A stretch of 64,000 nucleotides of DNA from an uncultured bacterium (GTDB lineage Bacteria > Bacillota > Limnochordia > DTU080 > JAAYLA01): the NCBI GenBank assembly GCA_937983075.1, contig CALKAQ010000033.1:1-64000 (forward strand), read 5' to 3'. Made by a program: the position numbers and the translations under genes. Each line of letters opens with the position of its first letter. Within the stretch, counting starts at the first letter, position 1. Shown piece by piece: positions 1-8,353 of this stretch. A model generated the notes under the pieces. The model searched no databases, had not been told where the DNA came from, and saw only the letters and a program-made list of their open reading frames with translations.

Positions 1-87
1 GCACACGTCTGAACTCCAGTCACACAAGCTAATCTCGTATGCCGTCTTCTGTTTGTGTGACTGGAGTTCACGACGCTCTTCCGATCT
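1..87. other. Illumina adapter chimera (library contamination)
   Basis: Bases 1-23 match the TruSeq read-2 adapter (GCACACGTCTGAACTCCAGT then CAC). Bases 24-31 (ACAAGCTA) sit where an 8-base index belongs, and 32-51 match ATCTCGTATGCCGTCTTCTG, the P7-side adapter. Bases 56-70 are the reverse complement of the read-2 adapter (TGTGACTGGAGTTCA) and 71-87 (CGACGCTCTTCCGATCT) are the end of the read-1 adapter. Genomic sequence seems to start at about 88. Any reading frame called across this stretch is an artefact. Confidence 0.97.
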
Positions 88-131
88 TCACCGAGCATGG
101 CGTTCCAATGCGTCCCTCCTCAGCGGGCAGG

Positions 132-173
132 CCCTCCGAACTCCTTTTGAGGATGAAGGAGGGTCTATTTTAT
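132..173 (+). terminator. Possible intrinsic terminator of an upstream gene
   Basis: CCCTCC (132-137) can pair with GGAGGG (158-163), and CTCCTT inside the loop could extend the fold. TCTATTTTAT follows. The gene it would end is cut off by the contig end. Confidence 0.4.
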
Positions 174-229
174 GCCTCCGGTTCCTGCCCGAGAGCGTTG
201 AGGCGCTGACTCTGTTCCCGAGCCGGGCC

Positions 230-258
230 TTTCTTCATCTTGGAAAAGGTGTTATAAT
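230..258 (+). promoter_or_regulatory. Putative promoter of the hom operon
   Basis: A perfect -10 box TATAAT lies at 253-258. The hexamer 17 bases upstream (TTTCTT, 230-235) is a poor -35 match. The box is about 42 bases before the TTG start of hom, leaving a leader too short for a lysine riboswitch or T-box. Confidence 0.5.
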
Positions 259-299
259 ACCTCGGAAGCAAATGGCTCTTAGGGAAGGAGTCACCACGT

Positions 300-1601
300 T
301 TGAACACGCCTATTCGCGTTGGCATGCTAGGTCTAGGTACGGTAGGAACTGGTGTCGCGCGCATTTTAATGTCGAACAGCGAAAACCTCCATGTACGAGC
401 AGGAGGGCCTTTGGAGCTGGCTCGCGTTGCGGTCCGCAGCCTGGACAGGCCTCGCGACATCGAACTGCCTGCTGAAATGTTGACTACGGATCCGGAAGAA
501 ATCGTCCGCGATCCGTCGTTGCCGATTTTGGTCGAATTGATCGGCTGCCCGGGCGGCAGTACGGAACCTGCGCGCAGGTGGATACTCGAAGCATTGCAGG
601 CCGGCAAGCACGTCGTTACGGCGAACAAAGACGTGTTGGCCAAACACGGGCCGGAGCTGTATCGCGCGGCTGAGCGCTACGGCGGCAATCTCTACTTTGA
701 AGCCGCCGTGGCAGGCGGAATTCCTGTAATTAAGGCGATTCGTGAGAGCCTTGTCGGAAATGAAATTCGCGCGATGATGGGCATTATCAACGGCACGACC
801 AACTACATGCTGACGAAAATGACCCGTGAAGAAGCTCCGTTCGAGAAAGTGCTTGCGGAAGCGCAGGCGCTTGGCTACGCGGAAGCCGACCCCACGTCCG
901 ACGTCGGCGGCTACGATGCTGCCTATAAGCTGGCGATATTGGCTTCCATCGCCTTCGAAACCGAAGTGGGCGTGGAAGACGTTTACTGTGAAGGAATCAC
1001 GGGCATCACCACGGAAGACATTCGCAATGCGGCTGAACTCGGCTATGTATTGAAACTGCTGGGCATCGCGAAGCGAACCGAGGCCGGAGTGGAAACGCGG
1101 GTGCACCCGACCCTCATTCCGGAAACGCATCCACTGGCTGCTGTGAACGACGTTTTCAATGCCATCTTCATTGAAGGGGATGCCGTCGGCGAGCTCATGC
1201 TTTACGGCCGCGGCGCCGGCATGATGCCAACGGGAAGTGCAGTGGTGGCCGACATTGTTGATGCAGCCATCAATTTGCGCCAAGGGGTGCGCGGCCGTTT
1301 GGTGAAAACGCAGCGTTCATTGCCAACGAAGCCGATCAGCGAAATTTCGGTGCGATATTACATCAATCTCAAAGTCGTCGACCATCCGGGGGTTCTCGGA
1401 GAAATCGCTTCGACCTTCGGACGGGAACACGTTAGCCTCGAATCCGTGATCCAAAAAGGGCGCGGCCAGGATCCCGTCAGCCTTGTGTTTATTACGCACG
1501 AGGTCAAGGAAAAGTACGTGCAGGCCGCCTTGGAGCGCGTGACTCAGCTGCCGTTCGTCCGCGGAGTCACCAACGTGATTCGAGTGGAGGGAGCGTCGTA
1601 G
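300..1601 (+). CDS. hom: Homoserine dehydrogenase
   Basis: Reduces aspartate-4-semialdehyde to homoserine with NAD(P)H, the branch point to threonine and methionine. The 433-residue product has an N-terminal Rossmann motif (GLGTVG, residues 11-16), the central catalytic domain with NGTTNYML, and a C-terminal ACT domain (about residues 350-430) typical of feedback-sensitive Gram-positive enzymes. The start is TTG at 300, chosen because AAGGAG lies about 11 bases upstream and the Rossmann strand follows directly. First gene of hom-thrC-thrB-lysC; the thrC start is one base after the stop. Confidence 0.96.
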   Translation: MNTPIRVGMLGLGTVGTGVARILMSNSENLHVRAGGPLELARVAVRSLDRPRDIELPAEMLTTDPEEIVRDPSLPILVELIGCPGGSTEPARRWILEALQAGKHVVTANKDVLAKHGPELYRAAERYGGNLYFEAAVAGGIPVIKAIRESLVGNEIRAMMGIINGTTNYMLTKMTREEAPFEKVLAEAQALGYAEADPTSDVGGYDAAYKLAILASIAFETEVGVEDVYCEGITGITTEDIRNAAELGYVLKLLGIAKRTEAGVETRVHPTLIPETHPLAAVNDVFNAIFIEGDAVGELMLYGRGAGMMPTGSAVVADIVDAAINLRQGVRGRLVKTQRSLPTKPISEISVRYYINLKVVDHPGVLGEIASTFGREHVSLESVIQKGRGQDPVSLVFITHEVKEKYVQAALERVTQLPFVRGVTNVIRVEGAS

Positions 1602-1602
1602 T

Positions 1603-2664
1603 TTGCGTGGCATAATCGAACGGTATCGAGATTTTTTGCCGGTAAACGCCGGTACGCCGGTGATATCCCTCGGTGAAGGCGACACGCCGCTGATGAAACT
1701 CGGAGGAAAAATCGCCGAGCGGGTACCAGCCGACGTATACGTGAAGTTCGAAGGCATGAATCCAACCGGCTCGTTCAAAGACCGCGGTATGACCATGGCC
1801 GTCAGCAAAGCCGCCGAAGAAGGATCCAAAGCGGTGATGTGTGCCTCAACGGGAAACACATCGGCATCGGCCGCCGCATATGCTGCACGGGCAGGAATGA
1901 AGGCGATCGTGCTCATACCGGAGGGCGCCATCGCACTGGGCAAATTGAGCCAAGCGCTGATGCACGGTGCCGAAGTCATCGCGGTGCGAGGCAACTTTGA
2001 CGATGCGCTGCGCTTGGTCAGGGAATTGACGAGTCGGCATCCGATCACATTGGTCAACTCGCTCAATCCTTATCGCATCGAAGGGCAAAAAACCGCCGCC
2101 TTTGAAATTTGCGATCAGTTGGGCGGCGAAGCACCGGACTTTTTGGCGATTCCGGTTGGGAATGCCGGAAACATTACGGCGTATTGGAAAGGTTTCAAGG
2201 AGTACGAGGAAGCCAAGCGCTCCAAAGGAAGACCGCGGATGCTCGGTTTTCAGGCCGCCGGAGCTGCTCCCATCGTCGACGGTGCACCGGTCGAAAAACC
2301 TGAAACGATTGCCACGGCCATCCGCATTGGCAATCCGGCCAGTTGGAAAACCGCGGTCCAAGCCCGTGACGAGTCGGGTGGCTTGATTGAAAAGGTAACC
2401 GACGACGAGATTATCGAAGCATACCGCCTGCTCGCACAAGAAGGCATTTTTTGTGAACCGGCGTCTGCCGCTTCAGTAGCAGGTGTGTTGCGGCTTGCAC
2501 AAGAAGGCTTCTTCCGTGCCGGACAACGTGTCGTATGCGTGCTCACGGGTCACGGGCTCAAAGATCCGGACCGGGCAATCGCCGTAGCGGATCAGCCCAA
2601 AGTCGTCGATCCAAATGTTGAGGTCGTGGAAGAAAGCCTTTTCGGGGTGCGGAGGCGGGATTAA
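1603..2664 (+). CDS. thrC: Threonine synthase
   Basis: PLP enzyme that converts O-phosphohomoserine to threonine, the last pathway step. The product is 353 residues, the short Bacillus-type form. The PLP lysine is K59 in NPTGSFKDRG, and the phosphate-binding loop GNAGN lies in the middle. It starts at TTG 1603, one base after the hom stop, with GTGGAGGGAG inside the hom 3' end as ribosome binding site. The stop at 2662-2664 is followed one base later by thrB, so the operon is tightly packed. Confidence 0.96.
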   Translation: MRGIIERYRDFLPVNAGTPVISLGEGDTPLMKLGGKIAERVPADVYVKFEGMNPTGSFKDRGMTMAVSKAAEEGSKAVMCASTGNTSASAAAYAARAGMKAIVLIPEGAIALGKLSQALMHGAEVIAVRGNFDDALRLVRELTSRHPITLVNSLNPYRIEGQKTAAFEICDQLGGEAPDFLAIPVGNAGNITAYWKGFKEYEEAKRSKGRPRMLGFQAAGAAPIVDGAPVEKPETIATAIRIGNPASWKTAVQARDESGGLIEKVTDDEIIEAYRLLAQEGIFCEPASAASVAGVLRLAQEGFFRAGQRVVCVLTGHGLKDPDRAIAVADQPKVVDPNVEVVEESLFGVRRRD

Positions 2665-2665
2665 C

Positions 2666-3628
2666 ATGGCGTGGGGAGCTGAAGAGCCCCGGCGGGTCAT
2701 TGTCGAAGTTCCCGCTACATCAGCGAACTTAGGCGCTGGATTCGACGTATTAGGCTTAGCGCTCGATTTGACGAACGAAATTCATCTGGAAGAACGCGAC
2801 GAACCCGGCCTGCTCGTAACCATCGCGGGTGAGGGGGCCGACACGCTCCCCCGAGACGAAAGCCATCTCGCGGTACAGGCGGTTTGGCGGATGTATGACG
2901 AGTTGGGGCACCCACGACCTGCAGGCATCCATCTGCACCAAGAAAACCGCGTCCCTTTGGCGGGGGGCCTCGGCAGCAGTGCGACCGCCATTGTCGGTGG
3001 GCTGCTTGCCGCATCTGAGCTGATCGGAGTTCCGAGGGATGTCGAGCACATTCTCAATTTGGCTGCGGAACTCGAAGGACATCCCGACAATGTCGCGCCG
3101 GCACTCTACGGAGGGTTGGTGACGGCAGTGCGGCAGTCTTCCAATAAGATTTGTGCAGTTTCGGTACCGATCAATGAGGCGTGGTCGCTCGCCGCGGTGT
3201 TGGCTATCCCGTCGTGCGTCGTTCAAACGCGTGTTGCCCGCTCCGTGCTGAAAGAATATGTCAGGCTGGAAGACGCCGTGTTCAACGTGGGCAGAGCTTC
3301 GTTATTCGTCGCTTCGGCCGCAGCGGGTCGTCTTGATGTTTTAAGCGAAGCCATGCAGGATCGGCTCCATCAAGATCAACGCAGCTCGCTCGTGCCCGGC
3401 ATGGCCCAGGCGATGCAAGCGGCACGCGACGCAGGCGCTTTGGGTGCATCGCTGAGCGGGGCCGGCCCGACCGTGCTCGCACTCGTTGAGCCGCAGCACG
3501 CTGAAGTTGTCGGTGAAGCCATGCGGGCAGCGTTTGCGGAAGCCGGACTCGACACGCGCATCATCCAAACGGTTCCACGTTTCGATGGAGCTACGGTACG
3601 AACTGCGGCAGGGCGTTCCGTGCGATAA
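2666..3628 (+). CDS. thrB: Homoserine kinase
   Basis: GHMP-family kinase that phosphorylates homoserine for ThrC. The 320-residue product begins with the substrate-binding strand (VEVPATSANLGAGFDVLG) and has the GHMP ATP loop PLAGGLGSSATAIVGG near residue 95. The C-terminal motif GASLSGAGPTVLAL is also present. The frame is open upstream to a TTG at 2615, but ATG 2666 follows a GGAGGCGGG ribosome binding site and avoids a 50-base overlap with thrC. Confidence 0.95.
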   Translation: MAWGAEEPRRVIVEVPATSANLGAGFDVLGLALDLTNEIHLEERDEPGLLVTIAGEGADTLPRDESHLAVQAVWRMYDELGHPRPAGIHLHQENRVPLAGGLGSSATAIVGGLLAASELIGVPRDVEHILNLAAELEGHPDNVAPALYGGLVTAVRQSSNKICAVSVPINEAWSLAAVLAIPSCVVQTRVARSVLKEYVRLEDAVFNVGRASLFVASAAAGRLDVLSEAMQDRLHQDQRSSLVPGMAQAMQAARDAGALGASLSGAGPTVLALVEPQHAEVVGEAMRAAFAEAGLDTRIIQTVPRFDGATVRTAAGRSVR

Positions 3629-3661
3629 TTTTCCAGTTCGGGGTATGAGGGGAGACCGACG

Positions 3662-4909
3662 TTGCGAATATTGGTTCAAAAATTCGGCGGGAGTTCCGTT
3701 GCAACTCCAGCCCGTATTCAGGCATGTGCTCGGCGCATTATTGCCGCCCGGGAAAAAGGCTATCATGTGGTAGCTGTCGTCAGCGCGCTTGGCGATACAA
3801 CCGACGAGCTTATCGAATTGGCCCGACAAGTGTCGGAAGAGCCGTCCCGTCGCGAAATGGACGCACTTCTGTCCACGGGGGAGCTCGTCTCGAGCGCGCT
3901 CATGGCTATGGCCATCGAGAGCCTCGGTCATCCGGCCATTTCGCTGTCGGGGAGCCAAGCCGGCATTATGACGGACGATACACACACGAAGGCTCGAATT
4001 TTACATATCGACACCACGCGCTTGCGCCAAGAACTTGAGAACGGACGCATTGTCATCGTGGCCGGCTTCCAAGGCATGAATGCGAACTCAGACGTGACGA
4101 CGCTCGGAAGAGGCGGCTCCGATACGAGTGCGGTCGCTTTGGCGGCGGCTCTGAAAGCTGAGGCGTGTGAAATCTATACCGACGTCGACGGCATTTATAC
4201 CGCCGATCCGAGAGTGGTGCCGAACGCCCGAAAGCTTGCCGACATTTCCTACGGTGAAATGTTGGAGATGGCTAGTTTAGGTGCTCTCGTACTGCAGCCG
4301 CGGGCTGTGGAGTTCGCTGCCCAGTTCGGCATACAGGTTCACGTCCGCTCAAGTTTGAACGAAAGCGAAGGGACGATTGTGCGGGAGGAACGACGCATGG
4401 AGAAAGATATGATCGTCGTGGGAGCGGCTCACGACACCAATGTTGCAAAAATTGCCTTGACAGACGTTCCTGATCGACCGGGCATAGCCCATCGCATTTT
4501 TTCGCAGCTTGCCGCCGAAGGCGTCAACGTCGACATGATCGTTCAGACCAACCGCAAACAGCAAGTCACCGATCTCGTATTCAGCACCAGTCGTGACGAT
4601 TTGCCGCTCACCCGCAAAATCATTGAGAAGGTACGAGAAGAACTGAACGCGGGCGAAGCGCTGTACAGCGACGATGTCGCCAAAGTGTCCATCGTCGGCG
4701 CGGGCATGGTGAGCAATCCTGGAGTGGCGGCCCGAATGTTTGAAGCTCTAGCTGAAATCGGTGCCAACATCCATGTCATCAGCACTTCGGAAATTAAAGT
4801 TTCCTGTCTCATCGACGAGGATAAGGTAGAAGAGGCCATGCGCGCGATTCACGCCAAGTTCGGACTTGATCAAGCCCCCGCAGCGGCGATGGATGCAACA
4901 CAGTCGTGA
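3662..4909 (+). CDS. lysC: Aspartate kinase (monofunctional, two ACT domains)
   Basis: Phosphorylates aspartate, the committed step for lysine, threonine and methionine. The 415-residue protein has the amino-acid-kinase motif KFGGSSV (residues 7-13), the segment TDVDGIYTADPR, and two ACT repeats after about residue 265 for allosteric control. It starts at TTG 3662 behind GAGGGGAG. Size and layout match Bacillus LysC. Grouping with hom-thrCB suggests threonine-linked supply, though the protein alone does not show which end product inhibits it. Confidence 0.95.
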   Translation: MRILVQKFGGSSVATPARIQACARRIIAAREKGYHVVAVVSALGDTTDELIELARQVSEEPSRREMDALLSTGELVSSALMAMAIESLGHPAISLSGSQAGIMTDDTHTKARILHIDTTRLRQELENGRIVIVAGFQGMNANSDVTTLGRGGSDTSAVALAAALKAEACEIYTDVDGIYTADPRVVPNARKLADISYGEMLEMASLGALVLQPRAVEFAAQFGIQVHVRSSLNESEGTIVREERRMEKDMIVVGAAHDTNVAKIALTDVPDRPGIAHRIFSQLAAEGVNVDMIVQTNRKQQVTDLVFSTSRDDLPLTRKIIEKVREELNAGEALYSDDVAKVSIVGAGMVSNPGVAARMFEALAEIGANIHVISTSEIKVSCLIDEDKVEEAMRAIHAKFGLDQAPAAAMDATQS

Positions 4910-4922
4910 AAGTCAATGAACG

Positions 4923-4975
4923 GGCCCACTCGTCCGGCAAAACGTTATTGTCGTACGGGTGGGCCTTGACCTGTA
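4923..4975 (+). terminator. Hairpin after lysC, possible terminator
   Basis: GGCCCAC (4923-4929) pairs with GTGGGCC (4959-4965) around a 29-base loop. The T tract after it is weak, so efficient termination is uncertain. Confidence 0.4.
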
Positions 4976-4999
4976 AATTGTGAACTCGCGATTCGGATC

Positions 5000-5028
5000 T
5001 TGTTCCCAAGTATTTTTTGTGGTAAACT
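5000..5028 (+). promoter_or_regulatory. Promoter of tRNA-Pro
   Basis: TTGTTC (5000-5005), a 17-base spacer and TAAACT (5023-5028) lie about 24 bases before the mature tRNA 5' end, a normal distance for a tRNA promoter. Confidence 0.65.
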
Positions 5029-5051
5029 AGATTTTGTCGTCGGTAATGATT

Positions 5052-5129
5052 CGGGCTGTAGCGCAGCTTGGTTAGCGCGCCACACTGGGGGTGTGGAGGT
5101 CGCGAGTTCAAATCTCGCCAGCCCGACCA
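5052..5129 (+). tRNA. tRNA-Pro (anticodon GGG)
   Basis: A full cloverleaf can be drawn. The acceptor CGGGCTG (5052-5058) pairs with CAGCCCG (5119-5125). The anticodon stem CCACA/TGTGG encloses the loop CTGGGGG with anticodon GGG, and the T arm contains GTTCAAATC. Discriminator A and an encoded CCA end the gene at 5129. Confidence 0.96.
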
Positions 5130-5134
5130 TGTGC

Positions 5135-5180
5135 AGAGCTCGCATCAGCGTGAACGCGGTGCGGGCTCTGTTCTTTTATT
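5135..5180 (+). terminator. Intrinsic terminator after tRNA-Pro
   Basis: AGAGCTCGCA (from 5135) pairs with TGCGGGCTCT (5160-5169) with one G-T pair and is followed by GTTCTTTTATT. It separates the tRNA from the downstream hydrolase. Confidence 0.8.
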
Positions 5181-5218
5181 CAACGCTTTCGGTGAAAAGC
5201 GGCAGGAGCGATGAAACG

Positions 5219-5914
5219 ATGGCAACTTTCGTGATCTGTCACGGAACGTGGGATGGAGGTTGGTGTTGGCGGGAGGTCCGGCAACAGTTGAGGCGTCTGG
5301 GCCATGAAGTGTATACACCGACCTTAACAGGGCTCGGAGAACGCTCTCATTTAAACGGCGCTCACATCGACTTCCATACGCACGTCCAAGACATTGTCAA
5401 CGTCATCACATACGAAAACTTAACCCGGGTCATCCTTGTCGGCCACAGTTACGGCGGAGCCGTCATCACCGGTGTGGCTGAGCACATACCCGACCGCATA
5501 GAGCATCTTGTCTACCTGGACGCGTTGGTGCCGATCGACGGGAAGACAGTGGGTGATCTTTTTGGTGACGAAGTGTTTGCGCAAACCGCTGAGTTTGTAG
5601 CGGTGTTTGGTGATGGCTGGCGCCTGCCTTATCCCGGTGAGATCGCAGACAGCAGAATTCACGACCATCCATGGCACACGTACACTCAGCCCATCCGGAT
5701 CGCTCATCCCCGGGCAGCCGCATTGCCCCGGACTTTCGTCGCCTGCACCAAGCGCGATGCGGAAGCGGTGTATCACCAAGCCATTGAATCTTCCGCCGCT
5801 CGTGCACGCTCCTCCGGGTGGGAATACATCGAATTTGCAGCCGATCACAATCCGCACTTGACCATGCCGGCGGAGACGGCTGCTTTGCTCGCACAGTTTG
5901 CAAATGATGCTTAA
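5219..5914 (+). CDS. Alpha/beta-fold hydrolase, esterase EstC-like
   Basis: The 231-residue product is a single alpha/beta-hydrolase domain. It opens with the oxyanion-hole segment (HGTWDGGWCWREV), has the nucleophile elbow GHSYGG (Ser near residue 81) and a C-terminal His in the segment ADHNPHLTMP. The layout resembles small EstC/pyrethroid-hydrolase or methylesterase-like enzymes, which cleave ester substrates in the cytoplasm. ATG 5219 is chosen because upstream codons run through the tRNA gene and GGCAGGAG lies just upstream. The substrate cannot be told. Confidence 0.85.
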   Translation: MATFVICHGTWDGGWCWREVRQQLRRLGHEVYTPTLTGLGERSHLNGAHIDFHTHVQDIVNVITYENLTRVILVGHSYGGAVITGVAEHIPDRIEHLVYLDALVPIDGKTVGDLFGDEVFAQTAEFVAVFGDGWRLPYPGEIADSRIHDHPWHTYTQPIRIAHPRAAALPRTFVACTKRDAEAVYHQAIESSAARARSSGWEYIEFAADHNPHLTMPAETAALLAQFANDA

Positions 5915-6064
5915 AGCATTTCAAAGGACGGAAGGGTGCGGTGGGCAGGATCTTGCTCTGACTTTGTCGAAGACGCCGAATGAAAAAACAAAATTATCGG
6001 CAGTGAATCCAGCGAAGCGTAAATTGACCGCGCACGTATTGTAGAGAGAGAGGTGATTTCCACC

Positions 6065-6295
6065 ATGTCTTACCAGGAAGTTCTGAACAGGGAATTCCTC
6101 GAGACTCGGTGGCTGATTCTGCAATTGGCCGCTGCCTTGGATCGCTTGGACCGAGCTGGGGCACCGAAAGAGGGCGATGAAAGAATCGATCAGTTGCGGA
6201 AAGCACTCAACGTGCTGAATGATCATGAAGCCGAGCGAGCCGAACGGGTACAGCTCATCTTCTCACGCGAGTACGATCCAAATTGGCGAGATTAA
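6065..6295 (+). CDS. Small helical protein heading the Ebo-like cluster
   Basis: A 76-residue, highly charged and probably all-helical product with no membrane segment or recognisable domain. ATG 6065 follows GAGAGAGAGGTG. It ends 13 bases before the TatD-like gene and its stop overlaps that gene's ribosome binding site, so co-translation is likely. By position it could stand in for EboA, but it is much shorter than EboA proteins and no similarity is visible, so it is left unnamed. Confidence 0.7.
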   Translation: MSYQEVLNREFLETRWLILQLAAALDRLDRAGAPKEGDERIDQLRKALNVLNDHEAERAERVQLIFSREYDPNWRD

Positions 6296-6308
6296 GGGGG
6301 CGAGATGG

Positions 6309-7139
6309 ATGCGCTACATCGATCCGCATATTCATATGGTCTCCCGAACTACGGATGACTACCGCCGCATGGCGAAAGCGGGATGCGTTGCGATAAGTGA
6401 ACCAGCCTTTTGGGCAGGGTTTGACCGCTCGTCCGTAGACGGGTTTCGGGATTACTTCCGACACTTGACCGAGTTTGAGGCCAAGCGCGCCGCAACCTAC
6501 GGTATACAGCACTTTACCTGGATCTGCATCAATGCCAAAGAGGCTGAAAATGTCGAACTGGCACGGGAAGTCATCAAAATCATCCCTGAATTTCTCGATA
6601 ACCCCAGCGTTTTGGGGATTGGAGAAATCGGGCTCAACAAGAACACTCCCAATGAAGTGACCGTCTTCCGCGAACAAGTGGAGCTTGCCCTGGAATACGA
6701 CGAGCTCATCTTGATCCACACGCCGCACCTCGAAGACAAGTATCAAGGTACGCGTATGATTCTCGACATACTATCGGAATATCCGAAGATCAATCCGGAA
6801 CGTGTGTGCATCGACCACGTCGAGGAACATACCATCAAATTGGCTTTGGATGCCGGGTATTGGGTCGGCATGACGCTCTATCCCGTTTCGAAATGCACAC
6901 CGGCTCGAGCGGCCGATATGATTGAACGCTATGGCACGGAGCGAATCATGGTCAACAGTGCGGCCGACTGGGGTCCTTCAGATCCTCTCGCTGTACCCGA
7001 GTTCATTCTAGAAATGCGCAGGCGGGGGCATAAAGAAGAAGACATTGCACGAGTCGTATACGAAAATCCCATCAAATTCTTCTCGGGCAGCCGCAGGTGG
7101 AAACCGTCTCCCGCTCTCTCAGCAAATTTGGAGGTTTAA
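6309..7139 (+). CDS. TatD-like metal-dependent hydrolase, EboB-like
   Basis: The 276-residue protein is an amidohydrolase-superfamily TIM barrel. Likely metal ligands are seen in order: DPHIH near the N-terminus, GEIG, the His of LIHTPH, IDHVEE, and the Asp of VNSAADWG. ATG 6309 sits 8 bases after AAGGGGG. Its place beside a UbiA prenyltransferase, isomerase-like barrels and a phosphatase-like protein matches EboB of the ebo (metabolite-traffic) clusters. The natural substrate of EboB proteins is not known, and no reaction is claimed here. Confidence 0.8.
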   Translation: MRYIDPHIHMVSRTTDDYRRMAKAGCVAISEPAFWAGFDRSSVDGFRDYFRHLTEFEAKRAATYGIQHFTWICINAKEAENVELAREVIKIIPEFLDNPSVLGIGEIGLNKNTPNEVTVFREQVELALEYDELILIHTPHLEDKYQGTRMILDILSEYPKINPERVCIDHVEEHTIKLALDAGYWVGMTLYPVSKCTPARAADMIERYGTERIMVNSAADWGPSDPLAVPEFILEMRRRGHKEEDIARVVYENPIKFFSGSRRWKPSPALSANLEV

Positions 7140-7141
7140 GC

Positions 7142-8353
7142 ATGAAAGGCAAAGTAGGTTTATGGCTTGTAGGTGCATTGGGAGGCGTCGGTACCACAAC
7201 TGCCGTCGGTCTCTCTGCAATTCGGCAAGGGATTGCCGAGACTACGGGGCTCGCAACGGAGCTACCCATGTTCAAAGAAGTTGACTTGCCCGCTTGGGAA
7301 AATTTCGTCGTCGGCGGTCACGACGTCCGCAAAGGTGACTTCAACACGGCGGCCAAAGAATTGCAGTCCTTGTCGGGGATTTTCTCTGATTCCCTGCTCC
7401 ATGCGGTGCAAAGCGACCTGGAAACGTGGTCCGATAATTTGCGTCCCGGCATCGTCGTCGGGGCCAGCGAAACGGTCCGCAGCATTGCCGATTGGTATTT
7501 GGAAAGCGAACCCAAGTCGGACGCTGAACTTATTGCGGCGATACAACGTGATTTCGAAGACTTTCGTGAACGTCACGGCTGCGAGCAGGTCGTCGTCGTC
7601 AATGTGACGTCGTCGGAACCGACACCGGAGCCTTCCGAGTATTTGGAGTCGCGGGCTGCGCTTGAGGCGGCACTCGAACGCGGTGAATCCGGCATACTGC
7701 CTGCGAGCTCGCTTTACGGCTTGGCCGCGCTGCGTGCCGGATGCCCGTATGTAAACTTCACGCCGTCCGCCGGTCTGACGCCGCCCGCGGTGAAAGAAAT
7801 CGCCGATTCCTTGGGCGTTCCTTACGCCGGCCAAGACGGCAAAACCGGTGAGACGCTGCTGAAAACGGTATTGGCGCCGATGTTCTTGTATCGCAATCTC
7901 AAAGTTCTCTCGTGGGTCGGTCACAACATTCTCGGCAATCGGGACGGACAAGTGCTCGACGATCCGCGTAACAAGCAAGGCAAGCTGAAGTCCAAAGACC
8001 GGGTGGTCGAAGAAATTCTCGGCTACCGGCCGCAAACTCACGTTTCGATTGAGTACATCCGCTCCTTGCAAGACTGGAAGACAGCGTGGGATTTCATCCA
8101 TTTTGAAGGTTTTCTCGGAACCAAAATGACGCTGCAGTTTACCTGGCACGGATCGGACTCCATCCTGGCAGCTCCGCTCGTTCTCGACTTAGCAAGACTT
8201 GCGGCGTGGGAAAGCGCACAAGGATCCCAAGGCGCCTTGGTGCATTTGGCGGTGTTCTTCAAGAGTCCGCTCGGCGGTGCGCCGCATAACTTATTCGAGC
8301 AGTTCGTTATGCTCGAGGAGCGAATGAAACAGGTTCGGAAAGTAGGGCGATGA
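7142..8353 (+). CDS. ino1: Myo-inositol-1-phosphate synthase
   Basis: The 403-residue product matches inositol-3-phosphate synthases, which cyclise glucose-6-phosphate with NAD+. It has an N-terminal Rossmann loop (GALGGVGTTTAVGL), the active-site Lys region QDGKTGETLLKTVLAPMF, and the family signature WVGHNILGNRDG. ATG 7142 follows GGAGG by 7 bases. It lies in one operon with barrel, phosphatase-like and prenyltransferase genes. That implies the cyclitol feeds a special metabolite, since inositol is otherwise uncommon in Bacillota. The stop overlaps the next start (ATGATGA). Confidence 0.9.
   Translation: MKGKVGLWLVGALGGVGTTTAVGLSAIRQGIAETTGLATELPMFKEVDLPAWENFVVGGHDVRKGDFNTAAKELQSLSGIFSDSLLHAVQSDLETWSDNLRPGIVVGASETVRSIADWYLESEPKSDAELIAAIQRDFEDFRERHGCEQVVVVNVTSSEPTPEPSEYLESRAALEAALERGESGILPASSLYGLAALRAGCPYVNFTPSAGLTPPAVKEIADSLGVPYAGQDGKTGETLLKTVLAPMFLYRNLKVLSWVGHNILGNRDGQVLDDPRNKQGKLKSKDRVVEEILGYRPQTHVSIEYIRSLQDWKTAWDFIHFEGFLGTKMTLQFTWHGSDSILAAPLVLDLARLAAWESAQGSQGALVHLAVFFKSPLGGAPHNLFEQFVMLEERMKQVRKVGR

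Noticed and set aside
88..299. Riboswitch or T-box in front of hom
   Set aside because: Only about 40 bases separate the -10 box from the start, and no T-box or lysine-riboswitch core is visible.
366..1283. Long antisense open frame over hom
   Set aside because: It is a codon-bias shadow of a well-supported gene, without its own ribosome binding site or family features.
6065..6295. Calling the first small gene EboA
   Set aside because: It is far shorter than EboA proteins and no sequence similarity was apparent.
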